Source: Bifidobacterium breve (GTDB taxonomy: Bacteria > Actinomycetota > Actinomycetes > S36-B12). Taken from it: DNA of 7,883 nt. Under the pieces are notes generated by a model. The model saw only the letters and a list, made by a program, of their open reading frames with translations, had not been told where the DNA came from and did no database searches. Of the stretch, positions 1 through 5,069 are shown piece by piece (positions within the stretch are counted from its first letter, which is position 1; every line of letters begins with the position of its first letter). The stretch is from the NCBI GenBank assembly GCA_945870085.1, contig CAMBQX010000080.1:1-7883 (forward strand), in the 5' to 3' direction. The position numbers were made by a program, and so were the translations under genes.

Positions 1-224
1 CTAAAGCGCTGATGGACTTAGGTGAGAAATTCGGTGAGATAACCCCCGAAGGCCTTTTGGTAACCCACGACATGACCCAAGAGGAGATCGCGCAACTAGT
101 CGGGGCATCGCGCGAAACTGTCAACAAAGCGCTGGCCGATTTCACCCACCGTGGCTGGATCCGACTTGAATCACGGCAAGTGATGGTGCTCGATGTCGAG
201 CGTCTTGGCCGCCGCGCTCGTTAA
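1..224 (+). CDS. crp: Crp/FNR-family cAMP-responsive transcriptional regulator, C-terminal fragment
   Basis: This is the DNA-binding end of a Crp-type global regulator, cut by the left edge. The frame is open from base 3 (codons AAA-GCG-CTG before the first ATG at 12), so that ATG is internal and not the start. About 73 codons are visible. They hold the winged helix-turn-helix: the segment TQEEIAQLVGASRETVNKAL contains the turn and the recognition helix (SRETVNKAL), followed by the wing (HRGWIRLE) and a basic C-terminus ending RRAR. These residues closely resemble actinobacterial Crp/GlxR (M. tuberculosis Rv3676) as I remember it. The N-terminal cyclic-nucleotide domain lies outside the window, so cAMP binding cannot be checked. 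The TAA stop (222-224) overlaps the stop of the converging hydrolase gene. Family assignment is firm; the symbol rests on recalled similarity plus the conserved neighbourhood. Confidence 0.93.
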   Translation, partial: KALMDLGEKFGEITPEGLLVTHDMTQEEIAQLVGASRETVNKALADFTHRGWIRLESRQVMVLDVERLGRRAR

Positions 225-1066
225 TTAATTTCTGCAGATAGTTCACCGGCATCACGAAGGTGCTGCAATTGGGCGCGCACCGATAACTCAGCTGCCGGCC
301 ACAATTCCCGTGGGGTGTTGACATACACGATCGCAACCACTTCGGCGGGCGAGCTAGCGCCAGCTGCCACCGCGTCTCGCACATCATCAAGCCGGGCAAT
401 GCGGTGCTCGAGATACGCCGTCAGGATCTTTGTTGGGGCATCAAGGATCGGCCCATGCCCCGGCAGAATTCTCTCGATGCCTTGGCTCTCGGCAAGATCA
501 CGAAGGTGGGCCAAGCTCACTAGGTACTCACTTAGGCGCCCATCGGGCCAGGCCACCACGGTGGTACCGCGGCCAAGAACCGTATCGCCGGTAAGTAACG
601 AGCCTTCGTCAGGTAGCAGGAAGCACACACTGTCTGAGCTGTGGCCGGGGGTTGCAATTACTTGTACTGCGAGATCGCCAGCGGTGACAACATCACCGGC
701 CTCTAGGCCTTCGCCGCCGTGGCGATGCAGTGGATCCACCGCGCGCACTGGCGCACCGGTTAATTCACCAAGGCGCCTGGCCCCTGCCGAATGATCGATG
801 TGACCGTGGGTTAAGAGAATTGAAGTGATGCGCGCATCGCGTGCGGCCAGCTTTGCAACAACTTCAAGCAGGTGGTATTCGTCAGCTGGGCCGGGGTCGA
901 TAATGATCGCCTCGGTCGCACCCGGCGCATGTAGTAGCCAAGTATTTGTGCCGTCCAGAGTCCAGGGCGAGGCATTCGGCGCCAACTCGCAGGTGGCGGA
1001 AATTGTCTTTACCCCACTGGCCCACTCATCGGTTGAGCCGATGAAGGGCAGTATTCGACCGGTCAC
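221..1066 (-). CDS. Metallo-beta-lactamase-fold hydrolase (glyoxalase II / LACTB2-like)
   Basis: A 281-residue, probably cytosolic, binuclear metal hydrolase. The metal ligands are visible in order: T-H87-G-H89-I-D91-H92 (HxHxDH), H142 in TPGH, D161 in GDTVLG and H204 in PGHGP. Residues about 215-275 are helical and fit the small winged-helix domain that follows the fold in LACTB2-like proteins. The motif LDGTNTWLL near residues 37-45 is typical of the subgroup. It corresponds to M. tuberculosis Rv3677c, annotated only as a possible hydrolase; the substrate (thioester, nucleic acid or other) cannot be read from sequence. The GTG start (1066-1064) overlaps the upstream Nudix stop as GTGA, and GGGG at 1075-1078 lies 8 nt ahead, so translation is probably coupled. 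It is the last gene of the leftward operon and meets crp tail to tail. Confidence 0.92.
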   Translation of the reverse strand: MTGRILPFIGSTDEWASGVKTISATCELAPNASPWTLDGTNTWLLHAPGATEAIIIDPGPADEYHLLEVVAKLAARDARITSILLTHGHIDHSAGARRLGELTGAPVRAVDPLHRHGGEGLEAGDVVTAGDLAVQVIATPGHSSDSVCFLLPDEGSLLTGDTVLGRGTTVVAWPDGRLSEYLVSLAHLRDLAESQGIERILPGHGPILDAPTKILTAYLEHRIARLDDVRDAVAAGASSPAEVVAIVYVNTPRELWPAAELSVRAQLQHLRDAGELSAEIN

Positions 1067-1719
1067 CGATGCATCCCCGTAAGTTCGGATAATTTCGGCG
1101 CTGGCTGGTTGTCCATCAGGATTTCACCGGTGTCGGCATCAACGATGGCCCAAACCTCGGTGCCATCGGCGGCAACGCTTGGTCTCGGTAACTTCGGTCT
1201 GATTTCGCGGTTGCGCGCCGCCTCAAACAGGTCATGCCAACTATCGTGCTCAGCCAGCCACTGCAGGACCATCAGCGTTGGAAGCAGCAGCGGCAGACGC
1301 CCGGCCGCGCTTTCGGTTAACGCAGCCGCAGGGGATAGCCAGGTGACTAAGTCGGTCTCGGTGCTCAAGGAAGTCGCTGTCTGTGCTTCGGGCATCCTTG
1401 CTAGAAAGAACCGGGCGCTATAGCGGCTCGGCACAAACTCGGGAGTCACCCAATGATCAGCGAGCACGAGGTCACCGGGTTCGTTCGACAGCATGACCCC
1501 GGTCTCTTCCAAGACTTCACGTACTGCGCAGTTGATATAGCCGGTATTGAGATCGTCGCCGGTGAAGTCAGCATCATCAACCCGACCACCCGGGAAGACA
1601 TACATGCTCGGTGCAAACCGCATGGTCTTTGATCGACGCATTAAGAAGGTTTCTAGCCCACCTTCAAATTCACGAAGTAAAATGACGGTGGCCGCTGGCA
1701 GAGCTTCTGCTATCTCCAT
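1063..1719 (-). CDS. Nudix hydrolase, NUDT19-like with an expanded Nudix box
   Basis: A 218-residue Nudix pyrophosphohydrolase. The second half of the Nudix box is intact (R67-E-V-L-E71-E72-T-G74-V), giving the Mg-binding glutamates. The first half departs from G-x5-E-x7: after FPGG (42-45) there are about eight extra residues (RVDDADFTGDDLNTG), and the position of the first-half glutamate holds no Glu. The upstream pattern RRS...MRFAPSMYVFPGG (about 28-45), together with the split box, resembles peroxisomal NUDT19, a CoA diphosphatase, so a CoA- or nucleotide-diphosphate substrate is a reasonable guess and no more. The C-terminal third (about 145-218) is a family extension of unclear role. 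ATG at 1719-1717 lies 3 nt after the RidA stop. Only a weak GAG precedes it, so translation probably depends on reinitiation. The stop overlaps the start of the hydrolase gene. Confidence 0.9.
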   Translation of the reverse strand: MEIAEALPAATVILLREFEGGLETFLMRRSKTMRFAPSMYVFPGGRVDDADFTGDDLNTGYINCAVREVLEETGVMLSNEPGDLVLADHWVTPEFVPSRYSARFFLARMPEAQTATSLSTETDLVTWLSPAAALTESAAGRLPLLLPTLMVLQWLAEHDSWHDLFEAARNREIRPKLPRPSVAADGTEVWAIVDADTGEILMDNQPAPKLSELTGMHR

Positions 1720-1722
1720 AAC

Positions 1723-2196
1723 TCAGTTAGAAATCTCAACGACCAGTTCAACCTCGACCGGTGAATCCAGCGGCAGCACGGCGACGCCTACCGAGGATCG
1801 CGCATGAACACCTGCATCACCAAAAGCTTCAACCAGTAACTTACTCGCACCGTTCATGACGAAAGGTTGACCGGTGAAATCCGGGGCACTGGCGACGAAA
1901 CCGACAACTTTGACAACGCGAACAACTCGGTCGAGATCATCGATCACAGATTTCACGGCAGAGATCGCATTTAGTGCGCATTGCCGCGCCAACTCTGCCG
2001 CATCCTCTTGGCTAACTTCGGCACCGACTTTGCCGGTTTTTGGAAGTTTACCGTCAACGAACGGCAGCTGACCCGAGGTGAAAACGTAATTACCGGAGAC
2101 CACGGCTGGCACATATGCGGCTACCGGCGCCGGGGCCTCGGGCACTGCCAAGCCAAGGGCCGCTAAACGTTGCTCAACACTTGATCGTGCGCCCAT
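1723..2196 (-). CDS. RidA/YjgF/UK114-family protein (putative enamine/imine deaminase)
   Basis: A 157-residue member of the family that hydrolyses reactive enamine and imine intermediates released by PLP enzymes; family members are trimers in the cytosol. The core GNYVFTSGQLPF (about 35-46) and the C-terminal signature ARSSVGVAVLPLD are clear. R133 matches the substrate-binding Arg105 of E. coli RidA and E148 matches Glu120. Ser135 replaces Cys107 and Gly137 replaces the following Glu. With about 25 extra N-terminal residues it looks like the longer RidA subgroup represented by M. tuberculosis Rv3678c, whose chemistry may differ from canonical RidA. I chose ATG 2196-2194 because AAAGGAG (2203-2209) sits 6 nt before it. 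The GTG one codon upstream (2199) would leave only 3 nt. It follows DUF4177 by 17 bp and is followed by Nudix after 3 bp. Confidence 0.92.
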   Translation of the reverse strand: MGARSSVEQRLAALGLAVPEAPAPVAAYVPAVVSGNYVFTSGQLPFVDGKLPKTGKVGAEVSQEDAAELARQCALNAISAVKSVIDDLDRVVRVVKVVGFVASAPDFTGQPFVMNGASKLLVEAFGDAGVHARSSVGVAVLPLDSPVEVELVVEISN

Positions 2197-2202
2197 CACG
2201 GA

Positions 2203-2209
2203 CTCCTTT
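2203..2209 (-). promoter_or_regulatory. Strong ribosome binding site of the RidA-family gene
   Basis: Reading leftward, AAAGGAG is nearly complementary to the 16S rRNA 3' end and lies 6 nt before ATG 2196, but only 3 nt before the in-frame GTG at 2199. This decides the start. It is the best Shine-Dalgarno in the window and suggests RidA is the most strongly translated gene of the operon. Confidence 0.8.
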
Positions 2210-2213
2210 GAGA

Positions 2214-2369
2214 TTAGGCGAGCGGACGTTTTAGGTAGGCGACCATATTCTCCGGATTAGGCCCGGGCACCACCTGCACGAGCTCCCAGCCATCTTGACC
2301 CCAAGTATCGAGTATCTGTTTTGTCACGTGAACTAGCAACGGTACGGTCACGTACTCCCATTTGGTCAT
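2214..2369 (-). CDS. DUF4177-family small protein
   Basis: A 51-residue open frame from ATG 2369-2367 to TAA 2216-2214. It reads MTKWEYVTVPLL at the start, then LDTWGQDGWELVQVVPG in the middle, and ends VAYLKRPLA. The WEY...W-G-x-D-G-WEL pattern is the hallmark of the DUF4177 family, compact beta-alpha-beta proteins of unknown function. The equivalent gene in M. tuberculosis is Rv3678A, beside the RidA-like Rv3678c. No signal peptide, membrane segment or cysteine is present, so it is probably cytosolic. It is the first gene of the leftward operon, 17 bp before RidA. No Shine-Dalgarno precedes its ATG, and a TANNNT hexamer (TACTCT) ends 5 nt before it, so the mRNA may be leaderless. I cannot state a function. 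Confidence 0.88.
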   Translation of the reverse strand: MTKWEYVTVPLLVHVTKQILDTWGQDGWELVQVVPGPNPENMVAYLKRPLA

Positions 2370-2374
2370 ACCGA

Positions 2375-2380
2375 AGAGTA
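2375..2380 (-). promoter_or_regulatory. Candidate -10 element for the DUF4177-RidA-Nudix-MBL operon
   Basis: On the minus strand TACTCT (TANNNT) ends 5 nt before ATG 2369. A transcript starting at or next to that A would be leaderless, which is common in actinobacteria and agrees with the missing Shine-Dalgarno. No good -35 is seen at the expected distance. This is inferred from position and motif only. Confidence 0.35.
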
Positions 2381-2419
2381 GTACCCGTCCTAGAAGTGGG
2401 CGAGGCCGCTGGCTGCACT

Positions 2420-2425
2420 TAGACT
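2420..2425 (+). promoter_or_regulatory. Candidate -10 element for the ArsA/Get3-like ATPase pair
   Basis: TAGACT (TANNNT) is followed by six bases (GGTGAA) and then GTG 2432, the spacing expected of a leaderless start at that GTG. No convincing TTGACA-like -35 lies 16-18 bp upstream. If transcription starts further left, the AGGA at 2436-2439 could instead serve the alternative ATG at 2444. Confidence 0.4.
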
Positions 2426-2431
2426 GGTGAA

Positions 2432-3421
2432 GTGAAGGACATCATGTGGCCAGGCGTGGCCTTACACGTGGTTTCCGGCAAAGGTGGCACCGGCAAAACA
2501 ACTGTTGCCGCGGCTTTAGCGCTAGCCCTTGCCCATCAAGGTAAGCGCACCTTGCTGATGGAAGTCGAAGACCGCCAAGGCATCGCGCAACTATTCGACA
2601 CCCCTCCATTGCCCTACGAGGAACGTAAAATCGCGGTAGCACCCGGTGGCGGTGAGGTTTGGGCACTAGCAATAAATGCCCAGGAAGCACTACTTGACTA
2701 CCTTGACATCTTTTATAACTTGCGTCGAGCCGGGTCAGTGTTGCGTCGAATGGGCGCAATTGATTTCGCGACCACCATCGCCCCCGGCTTGCGTGACGTG
2801 CTCTTAACCGGCAAAGCGTGTGAAGTCGTGCGAAGGATCGACAAGCGGGCGCCCAACGCCTACAGCGCCATCGTGCTCGATGCGCCACCAACCGGCCGCA
2901 TCGCTCGATTTCTAAACGTGAACTCCGAGGTTTCGGGCTTAGCAAAAGTCGGGCCTATCCGAAATCACGCCGATTTAGTGATGAGCGTTATCTCTTCGCC
3001 GCGCACCGCGGTTCACCTTGTCACGTTGCTGGAAGAGATGCCGGTTCAAGAGACCGCTGATGGAGTTGCCGAACTACGCGCTGCGCATTTGCCAGTGGGC
3101 GGCATCTTCGTCAACATGACTCGGCAACCGATGCTTACGGGCGAGCAACTTCAGGAGGCACGAAGTGGCACCTTGCCCGCCAAAAGTATAGAGCAGTGCC
3201 TAAATGAAGCCGGGCTCGGCGATAGTGGCGGTGCCATTGTTTCGACCCTATTGCGTGAGGCCAATGATCATGCCCTGCGCGTCGACCTCGAGGCCCGCGA
3301 GAGCGAGCGCATAGTTGAGCTCGGGCTCCCGACTTTCTTTTTGCCGCTTATTTCCGATGGCATTGACTTAGGCGGGCTTTATGAACTTGCTGACTTGCTC
3401 CGCGAAGGTGGTGTTCGTTGA
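2432..3421 (+). CDS. bagA: ArsA/Get3-family ATPase, first subunit
   Basis: A 329-residue SIMIBI-class P-loop ATPase matching M. tuberculosis Rv3679, which I recall being called BagA (bacterial Get3-like A). It has a full deviant Walker A, G16-K17-G-G-T-G-K22-T-T, including signature lysine K17, which in this class reaches across a dimer interface to the partner's nucleotide. The switch II-like motif is LDAPPTGR (149-156). The strings EVEDRQGIAQLF (44-55) and FATTIAPGLRDVLLTGK (112-128) are typical of the subgroup. The cysteines (C130, C256) form neither the ArsA metal site nor the Get3 CxxC, and no ars genes are nearby, so arsenite export is unlikely. GTG 2432 fits a leaderless start; ATG 2444 (MWPGVALH) is the alternative. 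The TGA stop overlaps the start of the second ATPase as TTGA. Confidence 0.9.
   Translation: MKDIMWPGVALHVVSGKGGTGKTTVAAALALALAHQGKRTLLMEVEDRQGIAQLFDTPPLPYEERKIAVAPGGGEVWALAINAQEALLDYLDIFYNLRRAGSVLRRMGAIDFATTIAPGLRDVLLTGKACEVVRRIDKRAPNAYSAIVLDAPPTGRIARFLNVNSEVSGLAKVGPIRNHADLVMSVISSPRTAVHLVTLLEEMPVQETADGVAELRAAHLPVGGIFVNMTRQPMLTGEQLQEARSGTLPAKSIEQCLNEAGLGDSGGAIVSTLLREANDHALRVDLEARESERIVELGLPTFFLPLISDGIDLGGLYELADLLREGGVR
3404..3411 (+). promoter_or_regulatory. Ribosome binding site supporting the TTG start of the second ATPase
   Basis: GAAGGTGG lies inside the end of the first ATPase gene, 6 nt before TTG 3418. It supports the rare TTG start and the TTGA stop-start overlap, and no ATG or GTG sits at a comparable position. 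Confidence 0.6.
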
Positions 3422-4581
3422 AACTCAACGCGCCAGTACTTGAAATTGATGCACTACTTGGCGATTTGTCGATCACCATCATCGTTTGCACCGGGGCCGG
3501 CGGAGTCGGCAAGACCACCACGGCAGCAGCACTTGCGCTCCGGGCAGCTGAGCAGGGCCGCGATGTTTGTGTGTTAACTATCGATCCGGCCAAGCGCCTC
3601 GCGCAAGCAATGGGCTTAAGTGTTCTCGACAACACCCCCCGCCGGGTTGAAGGTGTTTGCGGAGCAGACGGCAAAGGTTCACTGCACGCGATGATGCTTG
3701 ACATGAAACGCACATTTGATGAGGTCGTTGAGGGGCACGCTGATCCCGAACGTGCGCAGGCGATTCTTGATAACCCCTTCTACCAAGCACTGTCGTCATC
3801 ATTTGCCGGTACGCAGGAGTACATGGCAATGGAAAAACTCGGACAACTGCGCGCTAAGGCCGATGAAGACGGTAACTGGGATCTCATCATTGTTGACACC
3901 CCCCCATCGCGCAGTGCCCTTGACTTCCTGGATGCCCCTGAACGCCTCGGTTCATTTCTTGACGGCCGCTTTATCCGGATTCTCACCGCACCCGCGCGCG
4001 GAGCTGGCCGCGGCATCGGCAAGATCGCTGCATTCAGCTTCGGACTATTCACGAGCGTTCTGAATAAGATTCTTGGTTCACAGGTACTCGCCGATGTCGG
4101 AAGTTTCGTCGCTGCGATCGACACTACTTTCGGTGGCTTTCGTGAACGCGCCGATGCTACTTACACCCTGCTACAGGCAGCCGGCACCTCATTCGTGGTA
4201 ATCGCGGCGCCCGAACGCGATGCCCTCAGGGAGGCCGCATTTTTCGTCGAGCGTTTGAAAACTGATTCCATGCCACTAGCCGGGCTGGTACTTAATCGTG
4301 TTCAAGAAGGAAGTGAACTGAATTTATCCGCCGAGCAAGCAACCGCATCGGCAGAGAGGCTCGAGAAGCTAGGTGCCCATGAGCGCCTAACAGCGGCTTT
4401 ACTTCGCCTGCACGCCGACCGACAGCGGGTATATGCCCGACAACTGCACTTAGCGGAGCGGTTCACCGCTGCTCACCCGGGAGTTGCTGCCACCATCGTG
4501 CCAGCGCTACCTGAAGACGTCCATGACATTGCGGGGCTGCGCGAAATCGGAGACCTGCTAGCTAGGAAGCGCGAGACGTAG
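3418..4581 (+). CDS. bagB: ArsA/Get3-family ATPase, second subunit
   Basis: A 387-residue paralogue of the upstream ATPase, matching M. tuberculosis Rv3680 (BagB as I recall). The P-loop is G26-A27-G-G-V-G-K32-T-T: the Walker lysine K32 is kept, but the signature lysine of the deviant Walker A is alanine (A27). The string LTIDPAKRLAQAMGL (53-67) and the switch II motif VDTPPSRSALDFLDAPERLG (159-178) are subgroup hallmarks. A hydrophobic, helix-prone stretch at about 198-235 falls where Get3 proteins have their client-binding helical subdomain; I infer that correspondence from position only. It starts at TTG 3418 within a TTGA overlap, so it is probably coupled to the first ATPase, and one-to-one synthesis would suit a heterodimer. 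The cysteines (C24, C51, C81) do not form an ArsA metal site. Its last 20 bp overlap the end of the whiB gene. Confidence 0.9.
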   Translation: MKLNAPVLEIDALLGDLSITIIVCTGAGGVGKTTTAAALALRAAEQGRDVCVLTIDPAKRLAQAMGLSVLDNTPRRVEGVCGADGKGSLHAMMLDMKRTFDEVVEGHADPERAQAILDNPFYQALSSSFAGTQEYMAMEKLGQLRAKADEDGNWDLIIVDTPPSRSALDFLDAPERLGSFLDGRFIRILTAPARGAGRGIGKIAAFSFGLFTSVLNKILGSQVLADVGSFVAAIDTTFGGFRERADATYTLLQAAGTSFVVIAAPERDALREAAFFVERLKTDSMPLAGLVLNRVQEGSELNLSAEQATASAERLEKLGAHERLTAALLRLHADRQRVYARQLHLAERFTAAHPGVAATIVPALPEDVHDIAGLREIGDLLARKRET

Positions 4582-4876
4582 TCTCATTCAAAATAACCTG
4601 GCGCTCAAATTCACCGTGTGCTGCCTCGAGCAGCAGGCGCCAAGAAGTCACATTCGGACGACGGCGCAGCAGGGCGCGGCGCTCACGCTCGGTCATGCCA
4701 CCCCAAACGCCGAACTCAACGCCATTATCGAGGGCGTCAGCGAGGCACTCGGTTCGCACCGGGCAGCCCAGGCAGATGTTCTTGGCTCGCTTCTGAGCGG
4801 CTCCTTGGACGAAGAGGGTGTCGGGGTCGGTGCCCCGGCAAGCCGCTTCAGCGGCCCAGTCGCGCTTGAACGTCAT
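4562..4876 (-). CDS. whiB4: WhiB-family iron-sulfur regulator, WhiB4/WblA type
   Basis: A 104-residue Wbl protein. Four cysteines for a [4Fe-4S] cluster are C13, C35, C38 and C44 (CxxCx5C after a lone first Cys). They are followed by GVWGGMTERERRALL, the G[VI]WGG turn and basic helix that contact sigma factor and DNA in this family. The string ADALDNGVEFGVWGG and the position beside ponA2 match M. tuberculosis WhiB4 (Rv3681c), a redox-responsive regulator, and Streptomyces WblA, a developmental regulator. I chose ATG 4876-4874 because GGTGGAG (4882-4888) lies 5 nt ahead. A TTG at 4891 in frame would add five residues (MGGAS) and overlap that ribosome site. The gene runs divergently from the penicillin-binding protein gene and its 3' end overlaps the second ATPase gene. 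Wbl genes are often self-regulated, but I see no proven operator. Confidence 0.93.
   Translation of the reverse strand: MTFKRDWAAEAACRGTDPDTLFVQGAAQKRAKNICLGCPVRTECLADALDNGVEFGVWGGMTERERRALLRRRPNVTSWRLLLEAAHGEFERQVILNETTSRAS
4573..4585. terminator. Short hairpin in the overlap of the two convergent 3' ends
   Basis: GAGAC-GTA-GTCTC is a perfect 5-bp stem with a 3-base loop spanning the TAG stop of the second ATPase gene (4579-4581) and lying inside the last whiB codons. It could pause polymerase from either side. It is short and has no T-run, so terminator function is uncertain. Confidence 0.25.
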
Positions 4877-5069
4877 ACTCGCTCCACCCAATCGATTTCA
4901 GCGATTCACTGCTACCTGGCTACCCGTTTGCCTACGGCGGGTGACGTGAACTATCCCCCTCTGCCATAGCCGGAGTCAATAGTTTTGCCAGACCAGTTTT
5001 CGCCGGACCCTCCCCCGAGGGTGTGGCTGGCACCCGCAGGGGAACCTGACGACTTACGCTGGACGTCTG
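4877..5069. other. Divergent regulatory region between whiB4 and ponA2
   Basis: These 193 bp hold no gene I can support and must contain the promoters of both neighbours. On the whiB side are the ribosome site (4882-4888) and a palindrome AATCGATT (4890-4897) whose half CGATT recurs at 4902-4906. On the ponA2 side TAGTTT (4980-4985) and TACGCT (5055-5060) are TANNNT candidates for -10. The first would give a leader of roughly 80 nt containing a hairpin (5007-5022); the second would give an almost leaderless mRNA. No clear -35 partner is seen for either. Only a weak GGA precedes ATG 5070. Confidence 0.6.
5007..5022. repeat. Perfect inverted repeat upstream of ponA2
   Basis: ACCCTC-CCCC-GAGGGT forms a 6-bp stem with a 4-base loop, ending 47 bp before the ponA2 start. 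A second small stem, CAGG-GGAA-CCTG, follows at 5037-5048. No T-run follows, so a terminator is unlikely; an operator or a leader hairpin is possible. Confidence 0.45.

Noticed and set aside
315..794. A 159-codon open frame on the plus strand
   Set aside because: It lies opposite the MBL hydrolase gene, whose metal-binding motifs are intact. The product is Arg/Ser/Pro-rich with no family signature, as expected of an antisense shadow.
2324..2331. Palindrome TCACGTGA as a regulator box
   Set aside because: It lies within the DUF4177 coding sequence (codons for V-H-V-T) downstream of the presumed promoter; an 8-bp palindrome is expected by chance in a window this size.
2442..2945. A 167-codon open frame on the minus strand
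   Set aside because: It is antisense to the first ATPase gene, which has clear P-loop and switch motifs. The product is Arg/Cys-rich and has no recognisable domain.
2432..4581. An arsenic-resistance operon, suggested by the two ArsA-like ATPases
   Set aside because: No arsB, arsR, arsC or arsD is present, and the cysteines that bind As(III) in ArsA are missing. The Get3-like reading from M. tuberculosis relatives fits better.
4616..4969. Plus-strand open frames of 117 and 83 codons over whiB4
   Set aside because: They are complements of the four-cysteine Wbl gene, with no ribosome site or family pattern.
2370..5069. Crp-binding sites (TGTGA-N6-TCACA) in the intergenic regions, given the adjacent crp gene
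   Set aside because: Only single half-site-like strings such as GTGACGTGAA (4941-4950) are seen; no symmetric pair at the right spacing was found by eye.
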